Below are positions 1 to 7,586 of a DNA stretch of 64,000 bases, piece by piece. The notes below the pieces were generated by a model. That model was not told the origin of the DNA. It worked only from the letters and a program-made list of their open reading frames with translations, and did no database searches. Every line of letters begins with the position of its first letter. Within the stretch, counting starts at the first letter, position 1. The translations under genes were made by a program, and so were the position numbers. Source of the DNA: an uncultured Bacteroidales bacterium (GTDB taxonomy: Bacteria; Bacteroidota; Bacteroidia; Bacteroidales; UBA932); the NCBI GenBank assembly GCA_900318015.1, contig ONJB01000010.1, forward strand, positions 39,984 to 103,983, read 5' to 3'.

Positions 1-510
1 ATGGGCCTGGCGGATGTGGGCCTCCTCGTGGAGGCGGATCACCGGATTCGTTTCCGCATCCTTCCGGCTCATGACAATGGTCCGGCCCCAGCTGAAGGAG
101 GGGACATCGGCCTCGGTCAATACGAGCCTGGTGCCGTCGTCCAGGCGCGTGGCGGCGCCTTTCCGGATGGTCCGATACATCCGGACCATCGCGACGGCGG
201 TCCAGCCCAAAACGGCGAGGAAGCCGATGGCGTAGAGGAGTTCCAGGTAGGGGAAGGGGGAGGCAGCGGACGGGCCGGCCGTCAGCGCCGGCTCGGAAGC
301 CGTCTCGGTCAGTGGCCCGACCATGAGGAACGGTACTTCCACCGTCCGGAGCCGCAGCAACGGCAGCAGGAAGCACACAAGCGTTCCCGCCAACAGCAGG
401 ATGCGGTTCAGGCGGAAGAAGGTCGTCCTGCGCATCACCAGCAGGAAGAATGCGTAGAACAGGGCCAGGTACAGGCTACTCCGGCCGATATATAAAAGGA
501 ACGGTGTCAT
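1..510 (-). CDS. M56-family (BlaR1/MecR1-like) membrane metallopeptidase, N-terminal part
   Basis: The minus-strand frame is open from an ATG at 510 to the window edge (170 codons, no stop). The N-terminus (MTPFLLYIGRSSLYLALFYA) is a hydrophobic helix; further membrane segments follow near residues 35-50 and 90-110. A PSFSWGRTIVMS stretch, typical of M56 peptidases, precedes HEEAH, the zinc-binding HExxH motif, about five residues before the edge. M56 proteins paired with BlaI repressors sense a signal and trigger proteolysis of the repressor; Bacteroidetes versions often carry C-terminal TonB or other extensions that cannot be seen here. The start overlaps the blaI stop as ATGA, indicating translational coupling. 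The ligand is unknown. Truncated by the window edge. Confidence 0.85.
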   Translation of the reverse strand, partial: MTPFLLYIGRSSLYLALFYAFFLLVMRRTTFFRLNRILLLAGTLVCFLLPLLRLRTVEVPFLMVGPLTETASEPALTAGPSAASPFPYLELLYAIGFLAVLGWTAVAMVRMYRTIRKGAATRLDDGTRLVLTEADVPSFSWGRTIVMSRKDAETNPVIRLHEEAHIRQAH

Positions 511-872
511 TTCCGGGCGCTTTCAATCCGCGCAATCAGGTCCTTCAGCTCCTGGAGGTCCATGCGGTCCTCCTCCACGAACTGCGAGACCAGGCTCGCG
601 TAGGAATTGTTATAATACTGGGCCACCATCTCGCCCACGGTCTCCCCGCGGTACTGCTTCTCGGAAACCTTCACATGGTAGCGGAAAGTGTTCGCCATCG
701 GCTCCCGCTCCAGGAAGCCTTTCTCTTCCAGGAACTTCACGAGGGTTGCCACGGTGTTGTAATGCGGCCGCGGCTCCGGCAGCAGCGCCACCAGGTCGCG
801 GATGAAGAGGTCGCCATGCTCCCAGAAAAGGGTCATCAGCTGCTCCTCCTTGGCTGTCAATTTCTGTCTCAT
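507..872 (-). CDS. BlaI/MecI/CopY-family transcriptional repressor
   Basis: 121 aa, the usual BlaI/MecI length. The winged-helix region runs from LTAKEEQLMTLFWEHGDLFI through PHYNTVATLVKFLEEKGFL (about residues 4-65), followed by a C-terminal dimerisation part (VGEMVAQYYNNSYASLVSQF). An ATG at 872 is chosen over an upstream in-frame codon at 899 because the conserved MRQKLTAKEEQ starts there. The downstream partner is the M56 peptidase (4-nt overlap), the classic sensor-protease/repressor pair. A TATATTTG -7 element on the minus strand (877-884) lies only a few bases before the start, and tandem dyads upstream are probable operators, so autoregulation is likely. Regulated targets other than its own operon are unknown. 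Confidence 0.88.
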   Translation of the reverse strand: MRQKLTAKEEQLMTLFWEHGDLFIRDLVALLPEPRPHYNTVATLVKFLEEKGFLEREPMANTFRYHVKVSEKQYRGETVGEMVAQYYNNSYASLVSQFVEEDRMDLQELKDLIARIESARK

Positions 873-876
873 GGTG

Positions 877-941
877 CAAATATAGACAAAAATTTCCAAA
901 CTCCTAATTTTTATAGGAGTATTCCGTATTTTTTTCGGAGT
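877..941 (-). promoter_or_regulatory. blaI promoter and tandem dyad operators
   Basis: A Bacteroidetes -7 box (TATATTTG on the minus strand) lies at 877-884. Upstream are two abutting dyads: ACTCCTA (900-906) with TAGGAGT (914-920), and ATTCCG (921-926) with CGGAGT (936-941). They share the half-site ACTCC. Their position just upstream of the blaI promoter fits binding by the dimeric repressor itself. That they are operators is inference. The rest of 942-1043 is pyrimidine-rich and holds no gene I can support. Confidence 0.5.
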
Positions 942-1043
942 TTCTTAGGAAACCGCCTTCCCCCTTTGTTTCTTTTCCCCTTTTCTTGTTTCTTTTTCTT
1001 TTTTCACATTCGTCACTTTGTCCTGCTCACCCTCGTCCCGCGC

Positions 1044-1070
1044 CGGTGTACAAGTCTCGTATGTGCACCG
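1044..1070. repeat. RAYT-associated short hairpin (H1)
   Basis: Imperfect palindrome: CGGTGTACA (1044-1052) pairs with TGTGCACCG (1062-1070) around a loop that contains GTCTCG. It holds the core CAAGTCTCG shared by all repeats around the transposase gene at 1354-2289. Outermost left member of a hairpin / long hairpin / hairpin triad. Confidence 0.7.
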
Positions 1071-1095
1071 CTCTGCTCCTGGAACTGCGTTTCTC

Positions 1096-1151
1096 TGTAC
1101 AAGTCTCGGCGGGGGAGATCGATTTCGGCCTCTTCCCGAAAGACTTGAACA
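1096..1151. repeat. RAYT-associated long inverted repeat (L1)
   Basis: 56-nt unit bounded by TGTACAAGTCT (1096-1106) and AGACTTGAACA (1141-1151), an 11-bp terminal inverted repeat with one mismatch. The interior also folds (GGGGGAGA against TCTTCCC). A unit of exactly the same length with matching ends lies on the other side of the transposase at 2359-2414. Confidence 0.72.
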
Positions 1152-1179
1152 TAATATCTCCATGGCAGGGACGTTCAGT

Positions 1180-1200
1180 TGCACAAGCGAGACTTGTACA
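1180..1200. repeat. RAYT-associated short hairpin (H2)
   Basis: TGCACAAG and CTTGTACA form an 8-bp stem (one mismatch) around a CGAGA loop. It is the reverse-complement form of the repeat core. It lies 28 nt after the long unit, the same spacing as on the right side. The following 1201-1353 holds no gene I can support. Confidence 0.75.
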
Positions 1201-1353
1201 TGGGGGGCCGACCACCGGAAACCTCTCCACTCGGACCCATCCTCCCGCCGACACCCCCCCCGCGAATAACCACCCATGGACCAGCACCCACGCGGAGGAT
1301 TCCCGCCCACCTAGAAACACCAACGGTACCTACACACAAAAGAGACCCGAGGA

Positions 1354-2289
1354 TCATAGAACGAGGCATCGACGAATCTGTGCCTCACCGGCCAGGCGGC
1401 GGCGAAAGAGTTCGCTGGCGATGTTGTTCTTCTCGCGGGCGGACAGCTGATAGACCGACCGCGCCCGACACTGCGGAACATATTGATTATCAATCAGCTC
1501 ACACAGTTGCAAGTCATTGAATCCCAGCGGCGTGCCGCGGTTCTTCTCGTTGCGGAGCATTTCGGCGATGGTCTTTTCGCGGGAGGCCGCGCGCTGTAAA
1601 ACCAGATCCTCGAAGTTCTCTAGGGTGATAGGCGGGCGGCCGTTGTTATCGGCCTCCTGTTCCTGGCTCCAATCTTCACCGCTCAGACGGGTGATCAGAT
1701 AGTTGAACGCTTTCGGCGTGGCATACAGATTCTCGACCACTTCCGTCTCAATGACCGACTCCCGCAGAAACACCCCCTCCACCCCCATCTTCCACTGAGG
1801 GTTGAATCTCGCCCGGCGAGGCAGGGCAGCCTTGATCTGGGCAGGCGTCAACAGCAAATCCGGCGCATACAGCTTTCCTAGCTCCTTCCGGAAATAGGCA
1901 TTGGCCGAACAGAACGGCCACTCGAACGGCGTAGAGGTTATGCCATGATGGACGGAATTCCTGACGGTATAGGAAATGGCCGTCAACTTATGCTGCAAGC
2001 CCTCCAATTCCATTTTGAAATAACTCGGTTCGCCCAACGGCCCCTTTCGGCCATACTTCTCGTTGAAATAGCAAGTATAAGCCTGGCGCTTAATACGGAT
2101 CAGGAGGTCTGGACATTCCGTTTCATAGCAACCATGATGATGGTTGGGAATGTCGTTCTCGGCTAGACACCGGCTGTCCGTCTTTTCCAAAGCCGAACAT
2201 AAACAATTGAAGGAACGATTCATATCTTCTACATTCCGATACATGACTTCCTGGTGGGAAGTATAACAAAGGTGATATGTCTTAAGCAT
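1354..2289 (-). CDS. REP-associated tyrosine transposase (RAYT; Y1/IS200-like HUH fold)
   Basis: 311 aa from the ATG at 2289 (MLKTYHLCYTSHQEVM). The frame continues upstream to 2415, but that part only translates the flanking palindromes, so I reject it as coding. HUH motif PNHHHGCYE lies near residue 50, followed by the region of the likely nucleophile tyrosine, RQAYTCYFNEKYGRKG, then TVRNSVHHGITSTPFEWPF, equivalent to the NP-H-GIV-P-YPWSS region of RAYTs. About 150 C-terminal residues have no motif I recognise. RAYTs are single-copy relatives of IS200/IS605 TnpA that act on REP-type hairpins. Here the gene sits between two symmetric sets of palindromes carrying CAAGTCTCG, which fits an intact, cognate transposase-REP unit. 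Activity is not shown. Confidence 0.85.
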   Translation of the reverse strand: MLKTYHLCYTSHQEVMYRNVEDMNRSFNCLCSALEKTDSRCLAENDIPNHHHGCYETECPDLLIRIKRQAYTCYFNEKYGRKGPLGEPSYFKMELEGLQHKLTAISYTVRNSVHHGITSTPFEWPFCSANAYFRKELGKLYAPDLLLTPAQIKAALPRRARFNPQWKMGVEGVFLRESVIETEVVENLYATPKAFNYLITRLSGEDWSQEQEADNNGRPPITLENFEDLVLQRAASREKTIAEMLRNEKNRGTPLGFNDLQLCELIDNQYVPQCRARSVYQLSAREKNNIASELFRRRLAGEAQIRRCLVL

Positions 2290-2309
2290 GGTGATTCTCT
2301 TATTGGCCT

Positions 2310-2330
2310 TGTACAAGTCTCGCTTGCACA
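2310..2330. repeat. RAYT-associated short hairpin (H3)
   Basis: TGTACAAG (2310-2317) pairs with CTTGCACA (2323-2330) around TCTCG, with one mismatch. It matches the reverse complement of H2 at 19 of 21 positions. It lies 20 nt upstream of the transposase start codon, so it is probably in the promoter or leader of that gene. Confidence 0.75.
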
Positions 2331-2358
2331 CGATATATATTGTGGGTTGATGTTTTTC

Positions 2359-2414
2359 TGTCCAAGTCTCGCCGGAAAGACCAGAAAACCAGGTATTTCG
2401 CAAAGACTTGTACA
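2359..2414. repeat. RAYT-associated long inverted repeat (L2)
   Basis: 56 nt, the same length as L1, bounded by TGTCCAAGTCT and AGACTTGTACA (one mismatch). The interior differs strongly from L1 while the ends are conserved. That is the pattern expected if the ends and overall fold, not the interior, are recognised. Confidence 0.72.
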
Positions 2415-2443
2415 CGAGACCCGGTCCTCTTGGCCGTTTCGGG

Positions 2444-2462
2444 GTACAAGCGAGACTTGTAC
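2444..2462. repeat. RAYT-associated short hairpin (H4), perfect stem
   Basis: GTACAAG-CGAGA-CTTGTAC: a perfect 7-bp stem and pentaloop with the same loop sequence as H2. It closes the right triad 29 nt after L2 and ends 25 nt before the stop codon of the next gene. Confidence 0.78.
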
Positions 2463-2487
2463 AAGGAAAATGGATGACGGCTCCCTA

Positions 2488-3537
2488 TCAAGGGGGCAAC
2501 GACACCTCCAGCAGGACGGGAAGATGGTCGGAGACGCCGCCGGTATGGCGGGGGCCGGTGTAGGTGCGGAGGGGTTTCTCGCCGGAATGGACGGTGTCGC
2601 GCGTGAGCAGGAAGGGAATCCGGAGGATCTGCATCCGGGCTCGGGCCGATGGGGCCCCAGCCTTGTCCGTCTGTCGATCGACATCTCCCGAGAAAGAATC
2701 CAAGGTCGAAGCGGACGTCGGCGCTACGACCAGGGCCGGGGACACATAGATATGGTCGATGAGATCCCATTTTCCGTCGTACTTGATGGTGCCGAGGCCG
2801 CGGCGGTAAAGGTCCATATGCATCGGCACCAGCGTAGGTTCCAGCCGCCGGAAGACGGGATTGTCGGGGGTATCGTTGAAGTCGCCCCCGGCGATAATCC
2901 GGTCGATGCCGATGGCGGCGAGTGAATCCGCCAGGAATCGGAGCCGCTCCACGGCAATCCGCCGCCGGGGCTCCGACTCCGCCGCTCCGCCATACTTGGA
3001 CGGGTGGTGGTTCACCAGCACGGCGAAAGATAATGGGTCGGTCATGACAAGGGGACCGGCGCGTTTGAACACGCACAGCAGGATATCCCGCGTGGCCATG
3101 ACGGAGTCCGCGGCATAGAGATGGCAGGGCTTGGAGTCCAGAAGTTCCAGGCGGGAGGAACGATAGAGCAGGGCGACATCGATGCCGCGGCGGTCGGGGG
3201 AGTCGTAATGGACATATTTGTAGTCCAGTTTGCGGAGCGCGGTCTTCTGCAGAACCTGCCGCAGGACGAAGGCGTTCTCCACCTCCTCCAGGCCGATGAT
3301 GTCCGGCAGCCGCCCCGTCTCCGTCTCCACCCAGAACAACGCTTTCGCAAAGGCATTCGCCTTCGCCTGGAACCGCTTCCAGGTCCAGTGCCGCTCCCCC
3401 GCCGCCGAAAACTCCATGTCCGACACCGTCGTAGAGTCATTCCGCCAGTCGAAGAAGTTCTCCACGTTCCAGAACATCACCTGAAGCGTGTCCGCCCCCG
3501 GAGCCACAAAGAGCCAAATGAATAACAATGTTCTCAT
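2488..3537 (-). CDS. secreted endonuclease/exonuclease/phosphatase (EEP) family protein
   Basis: 349 aa with a short N-terminal signal sequence (MRTLLFIWLFVAPGADT). EEP-fold motifs run in order: VMFWNVENFFDW (residues 20-31), DIIGLEEVEN (metal-binding Glu, about 80-90), RRGIDVALLYRS, LVNHHPSKYGG, and GGDFNDTPDNPVF (catalytic DxN), with SDHLPVLLEV near the C-terminus giving the final Asp-His pair. All catalytic motifs appear intact. Members cleave phosphodiester or phosphomonoester bonds in nucleic acids, phosphoinositides or sphingolipids; this sequence does not settle the substrate. Export suggests periplasmic or surface scavenging of DNA or phosphate. The gene ends immediately beside the right-hand RAYT palindromes and is a single transcription unit as far as can be seen. 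Confidence 0.85.
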   Translation of the reverse strand: MRTLLFIWLFVAPGADTLQVMFWNVENFFDWRNDSTTVSDMEFSAAGERHWTWKRFQAKANAFAKALFWVETETGRLPDIIGLEEVENAFVLRQVLQKTALRKLDYKYVHYDSPDRRGIDVALLYRSSRLELLDSKPCHLYAADSVMATRDILLCVFKRAGPLVMTDPLSFAVLVNHHPSKYGGAAESEPRRRIAVERLRFLADSLAAIGIDRIIAGGDFNDTPDNPVFRRLEPTLVPMHMDLYRRGLGTIKYDGKWDLIDHIYVSPALVVAPTSASTLDSFSGDVDRQTDKAGAPSARARMQILRIPFLLTRDTVHSGEKPLRTYTGPRHTGGVSDHLPVLLEVSLPP

Positions 3538-3600
3538 GCGCCCAAGTTAGGAGGCGCGGCCGGAACGCAGGGCAAGAAACGTAAGAATGTGGCGAAATGT

Positions 3601-3658
3601 TTTTTGTTGTTCCACTCAAACAACAAAAACGCCCCCCGTGCGAAGCGCAAAGGGAGCG
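3601..3658 (-). terminator. Rho-independent terminator of ychF plus A/T hairpin
   Basis: Read on the minus strand, CGCTCCC pairs with GGGGGGCG (3630-3658) and is followed directly by TTTTTGTTGTTT. The T-rich tail itself forms an 11-bp stem with 3619-3629 (loop 3612-3618). It lies just downstream of the ychF stop codon, so it should end the ppiD-ychF transcript. Confidence 0.75.
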
Positions 3659-3682
3659 TGAATAAAGGTTTAGGTTGAGTAC

Positions 3683-4786
3683 TTACACGTTGAACAGGAA
3701 GTGCATGATGTCACCGTCCTGGACGACGTAGTCCTTGCCTTCGATGCCCATCTTGCCGGCGGCGCGGACGGCGGCTTCGGTCTTGTAGTGGACGAAGTCG
3801 TCGTACTTGATGACTTCGGCGCGGATGAAGCCGCGCTCGAAGTCGGTGTGGATGACACCGGCGGCCTTGGGGGCCTTGTCGCCCACGCGGATGGTCCAGG
3901 CGCGGCACTCGTCGGCGCCGGCCGTAAAGAAGGTCTGGAGGCCCAGGAGGCGGTAGGCGCCCTGGATGAGGCGGACGACGCCCGACTCGGAAAGGCCCAT
4001 CTCCTCGAGGAACATCTGCCGGTCCTCGTACTCCTCGATCTCGGCGATCTCGGATTCGGTCTTGGCGGCGATCACGAGGATTTCCGCATGCTCGTCGGCG
4101 ACGGCGGCGCGGACGGCATCGACATAGGCGTTACCCGTGGCGGCGGAGGCCTCGTCCACGTTGCAAACGTACATGACGGGCTTGTTCGTCAGGAGGTACA
4201 GGTCGCGCGCCATCTGCTCTTCCTCGGGATTCTCGGGAACAACCACGCGGCAGGACTTGCCCTGCAGCAGCACCTCGCGGTAACGCTGGAGCAGCGAAAG
4301 GAGCTTCTTCGCTTCCTTGTCGCCGCCCGTCGTGGCCTGCTTCTCCACCTTCTTGATGCGGTTTTCCACCGTCTCCAGGTCCTTGATCTGCAGCTCCATG
4401 TCAACGACTTCCTTGTCGCGGACCGGGTCCACGGAACCATCGACATGGACGATGTTGCCGTCGTCGAAGCAGCGGAGGACGTGCAGGATGGCGTCGGTCT
4501 CGCGGATGTTGGCGAGGAACTGGTTGCCGAGGCCCTCTCCCTTGGAGGCGCCCTTCACCAGGCCGGCGATGTCCACAATCTCCACCGTGGCGGGAATCGT
4601 GCGCTTGGGCTGGCAGATCTCGGTCAGGACTTCCAGGCGCTTGTCCGGCACGTTGGTGGAACCCACGTTGGGCTCGATGGTGCAGAACGGGAAGTTGGCG
4701 CTCTGGGCCTTGCCCGAGCTCACGCAGTTAAACAAAGTGGACTTCCCGACATTGGGAAGTCCAACTATTCCACATTTCAAAGCCAT
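3683..4786 (-). CDS. ychF: redox-regulated ribosome-binding ATPase YchF (Obg family)
   Basis: 367 aa, the full family length. The P-loop GLPNVGKS (residues 9-16) lies in MALKCGIVGLPNVGKSTLFN. Other G-domain motifs are DIAGLVKGASKGEGLGN and the variant G4 region around NKPVMYVCNVDE. The helical insert follows, and a C-terminal TGS domain (about 280-365) ends in VQDGDIMHFLFNV. YchF prefers ATP over GTP and binds ribosomes, with roles in stress and translation. It starts 3 nt after the ppiD stop codon, so the two are co-transcribed. A strong terminator follows. Confidence 0.97.
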   Translation of the reverse strand: MALKCGIVGLPNVGKSTLFNCVSSGKAQSANFPFCTIEPNVGSTNVPDKRLEVLTEICQPKRTIPATVEIVDIAGLVKGASKGEGLGNQFLANIRETDAILHVLRCFDDGNIVHVDGSVDPVRDKEVVDMELQIKDLETVENRIKKVEKQATTGGDKEAKKLLSLLQRYREVLLQGKSCRVVVPENPEEEQMARDLYLLTNKPVMYVCNVDEASAATGNAYVDAVRAAVADEHAEILVIAAKTESEIAEIEEYEDRQMFLEEMGLSESGVVRLIQGAYRLLGLQTFFTAGADECRAWTIRVGDKAPKAAGVIHTDFERGFIRAEVIKYDDFVHYKTEAAVRAAGKMGIEGKDYVVQDGDIMHFLFNV

Positions 4787-4789
4787 AGT

Positions 4790-6880
4790 CTAGAAGAAAC
4801 GTGCGCGGTTGTCCTTGACGTCGGCATCGTCCATCATCACGGGAAGAATCATCTGCGCGGCGTAGTTCAGGATCTGCGCGTTGGCGTTCTTGGCATCGCT
4901 CTCGGTGTAGAAGGCGCCGGTCTCGCGACCGTTCACCTTGAACACATAGACACCGATGGAACCGGCGACCGGGCCGCAGATCTTGCCTTCCGGAGCGGCG
5001 GCGATGGCGCCGACGAACTTCGGATCCAGGCTGCGGGCGGCCATCGAAGCGAAGGCGACGTCGTTCTGCGTGGACACGGAGGTGCCCAGCTTCTCGGCGA
5101 TGGCCTCGAGGTCGTTCATGCCGGCGATCTGCTCGGCCACCTCACCCTGACGCTTCTCGGCGTACTTTTCGGTGTAGAGCTGGGTCTTGATCTGGGGGGC
5201 CACATCCTCGACGGGGGCGATACCCTCCTTGTGGGCGCCGGTGACGGCCACCACGAAGAAGTAGTTGTTGTCCACGGTGATGATGTTGGACACCTTGCCC
5301 GGCTTGTTGTCGAAGGCCCAGCGGGTGACTTCCTTGGCATGGCCGATGGAACCGTAGGTATCGGTGGCCTCGCTGATGGTCATGCTGTGGGAGTACGTGC
5401 CGATGGAATCGCAGGCGGCGCGGTAGTTCGCGTACTTGCCGCCGGCGAGGGTAGCGACGCGGTTGGCGTCGTTGTAGAACTTGTTGAAGGTCTCCTTGCT
5501 GGAGAGGATCTCCTTCTCGAACAGGGCCACCTGCTTGAACAGGGTCGGCTCACCCGCCGCGGTCACCTCCACGATGTGGGTGGCGATGTTGGACTGGAGG
5601 ATGAACGGCTGGCCCACCTTCGCGTTGAAGATGGCGTTGAAGCCGGTCGGGAGGTAGGAGATGGTCGACTGGGAGATCTCGCCGATCTTGCCGAACTCGC
5701 CGTCGGCCTGGGAACCGCGGTCCAGGGAGAACTCGGTCGCCAGGGCGGTGAAGTCCGCACCCTTCTTGAGTTCGTTCAGGAGGCTGTCGGCCAGGTGCTG
5801 GCCGTCCTCGTTGGACTGGAACATCATGTGGCGGACGGTCACGGTCTCGGGCATGGTCGCGGTCGCCATGATGCGGCCGGCATACAGGGTGTTGTTCGCG
5901 CTGATCACCGGGGAAGTGCCCTCGTTGTTCTCGGACACGAAGGTGTCGAGGTCGGCATTGACGGTGCGCAGGTCACCGGCCTTGTACCACTGGTCGCTCC
6001 ACTGGGTGTCGGAGTTGCGCTGCAGGAAGGCACGCACGTTGTCCGTGGTGGTGAAGTCCTCGTACAGCTTCACGAACTCGTCGTTCGCGGCGGTGATGTC
6101 CTCGGCGGACGGAACCACCTGGAACACGACGTACTCGATGTCGCGGGTCGCCTTCTGCTCGAAGAACTTCTTGTGGTTGTCGTAGTAGTCCCGGATTTCC
6201 TTGTCGCTCACCACGACGGTGCTGTCGGTGGCGTAGGAGAAGGGAACCATGACGAAGTCCACGTCGGCGGTGGTGTTGTTGTCGGCGATGGCCTTGTTCA
6301 CCTGCAGGGCATTCTCCACGTTGGAGTTCATGAACAGCGCATTGTACTTGTTGAAGAACTGGTTCGTGACGATCTGCTCCTGAAGGTAGGCCCAGATGGC
6401 CTTGGCGTTCTCGTCACCCTCTTCCACGTTGCGGAGGAAGTCCACCAGGCGCGCGTTGGAGAACAGGCCGTTCTCGTCCACGAACAGGGAGGCGATGACC
6501 GGGGAAACGGTCTCGCCGTTGGTCAGGTCCATGATCTCGTCCTTGCCGACGTTGATACCGGCGGCCTTGGCGTTCTTGATGAACAGGTTCTCTTCCACGA
6601 ACTGCTGCCAGACCGCGTTGCGGAGCTGCTGCTGCTGTTCCTCGCTGGAAGAAGTGGTGCCGGACATCAGTTCCTGGATGCGGGTCATCCGGTCGACCTC
6701 CGCCTGGAAGTCGGTATAACTGACGGATTTGCCACCGATCTTGCCCACGTCATACTTGGAGGAGACGGACTGGACCGTCTGGATGATCTGGCTCGGATCG
6801 ATGATGAAGAGTAAGAGCGGAAGGGCGACCAGGATGGAAAGGACGATGCCCCAACCGCGGAGTTTCTCTAAAACTGCCAT
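4790..6880 (-). CDS. ppiD: PpiD-like peptidyl-prolyl isomerase / SurA N-terminal domain membrane chaperone
   Basis: 696 aa. An N-terminal cytoplasmic stretch and one transmembrane helix (about residues 12-28, IVLSILVALPLLLFIID) anchor a long periplasmic part. A SurA_N-like region lies at roughly 45-300, and a parvulin-type rotamase domain at about 345-450 (VRHMMFQSNEDGQHLADSLLNELKKGADFTALATEFSLD...GEFGKIG). This is the PpiD/YfgM-type folding helper that meets proteins leaving SecYEG; a second, weaker rotamase-like region may lie downstream. It is followed by ychF after 3 nt. A TAAATTTG box overlaps the stop codon of the upstream lptC and may give ppiD-ychF their own promoter. Confidence 0.93.
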   Translation of the reverse strand: MAVLEKLRGWGIVLSILVALPLLLFIIDPSQIIQTVQSVSSKYDVGKIGGKSVSYTDFQAEVDRMTRIQELMSGTTSSSEEQQQQLRNAVWQQFVEENLFIKNAKAAGINVGKDEIMDLTNGETVSPVIASLFVDENGLFSNARLVDFLRNVEEGDENAKAIWAYLQEQIVTNQFFNKYNALFMNSNVENALQVNKAIADNNTTADVDFVMVPFSYATDSTVVVSDKEIRDYYDNHKKFFEQKATRDIEYVVFQVVPSAEDITAANDEFVKLYEDFTTTDNVRAFLQRNSDTQWSDQWYKAGDLRTVNADLDTFVSENNEGTSPVISANNTLYAGRIMATATMPETVTVRHMMFQSNEDGQHLADSLLNELKKGADFTALATEFSLDRGSQADGEFGKIGEISQSTISYLPTGFNAIFNAKVGQPFILQSNIATHIVEVTAAGEPTLFKQVALFEKEILSSKETFNKFYNDANRVATLAGGKYANYRAACDSIGTYSHSMTISEATDTYGSIGHAKEVTRWAFDNKPGKVSNIITVDNNYFFVVAVTGAHKEGIAPVEDVAPQIKTQLYTEKYAEKRQGEVAEQIAGMNDLEAIAEKLGTSVSTQNDVAFASMAARSLDPKFVGAIAAAPEGKICGPVAGSIGVYVFKVNGRETGAFYTESDAKNANAQILNYAAQMILPVMMDDADVKDNRARFF

Positions 6881-6927
6881 TTTATCGTTACTTTTTTAAA
6901 ATTTTCGTCAATTTTCAGTCAAGGGCG

Positions 6928-6935
6928 CAAATTTA
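6928..6935 (-). promoter_or_regulatory. candidate -7 element for ppiD-ychF
   Basis: Minus-strand TAAATTTG, a full match to TAnnTTTG, about 48 nt before the ppiD ATG and overlapping the lptC stop codon. I see no clear -33 TTTG, so the call rests on the -7 box alone. Confidence 0.4.
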
Positions 6936-7580
6936 GTACCGGCCATTTCTGCCCTTTTTGAGGGGGAAAGGACCGATGAAATTGACGGAATCAAGCACCA
7001 CTTTGGTGGAATCCTGCTCGACGACGCTGTAACTGTTGAACGGACGCTGGATGATGGCGTTCCGGGCCATGTCGTCGGACCGCATCCCGAAACCCTGCAT
7101 GAAACCGGCCGGAGAATACATCTTGATGTAGCAGTCCGTCCAGATTTCTTTGGCCTTCTGGTCCCAGTAGATGGTGTCCGTCTCCATGGTCTCCTGTTTC
7201 ACGATGTTCCGGATGAACACGCTTCCGAACGCCGACCACTTGTCCTCCCCTTCCTTCTTCCGGATGTCGTGGCGGGCCTGCTGCGACCGGATGGTGGTCT
7301 CCAGGGAGCCGTCCTCGGCATAGCCGAAGACCGCAAGGCCCTTCGGGAACAGTTCGTAGGAGACGGTGTCGTGGTCATAGACCTCCATCACGGGCGCCTC
7401 CACGCGCATCTTCAGCTTCCCGTTCTCCGTCTGGACGAAGAACATGCTGTCCACGACCTGGAGCGGAGTCTGGGTCAGGTCCAGCTTCTCCGCCTCGGAC
7501 AGGTTTCCCTTGCACGAAAATACGACGAAAGCAACCGCCAATGCGGTTGCCATCGTCGTAAGTATGCGGTGCAGTCTCAC
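6933..7580 (-). CDS. lptC: LPS export ABC transporter periplasmic protein LptC
   Basis: 215 aa with an N-terminal signal and a possible lipobox (AFVVFSCKG). The LptC signature VDSMFFVQTENGKLKMRVEAPVMEVYDHD covers about residues 43-73. A second beta-rich half follows (FIRNIVKQETMETDTIYWDQKAKEIWTD), corresponding to the OstA/LptC jellyroll that hands LPS from LptB2FG to LptA. Gram-negative LptC is normally anchored by a transmembrane helix; a cysteine after a hydrophobic stretch suggests lipidation instead, as in many Bacteroidetes homologs. It follows the TPR gene after 6 nt and belongs to a conserved coaX-OMP-TPR-lptC run. Confidence 0.92.
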   Translation of the reverse strand: MRLHRILTTMATALAVAFVVFSCKGNLSEAEKLDLTQTPLQVVDSMFFVQTENGKLKMRVEAPVMEVYDHDTVSYELFPKGLAVFGYAEDGSLETTIRSQQARHDIRKKEGEDKWSAFGSVFIRNIVKQETMETDTIYWDQKAKEIWTDCYIKMYSPAGFMQGFGMRSDDMARNAIIQRPFNSYSVVEQDSTKVVLDSVNFIGPFPLKKGRNGRY

Positions 7581-7586
7581 TGAATC

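Noticed and set aside
1201-1353. Small ORFs between the left RAYT palindromes and the transposase
   Set aside because: Proline-rich overlapping frames on both strands with no start signals or recognisable domains.
2290-2415. N-terminal extension of the transposase frame
   Set aside because: The extra 42 codons translate the flanking palindromes and lack similarity to RAYTs; the ATG at 2289 gives the expected N-terminus.
1044-2462. CRISPR array
   Set aside because: The repeats are palindromes in both orientations with unequal unit types and flank a transposase; there are no cas genes or regular unique spacers.
3701-6814. A 1037-codon open frame on the plus strand across ychF and ppiD
   Set aside because: It is the antisense of two well-identified genes; its translation is Val/Gly/Leu-rich with no domain, as expected from GC-rich codon use. 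The same applies to long antisense frames at 11923-14112, 16448-18355, 19948-22869, 26675-28990, 30223-33222, 38681-41206 and 49677-53849.
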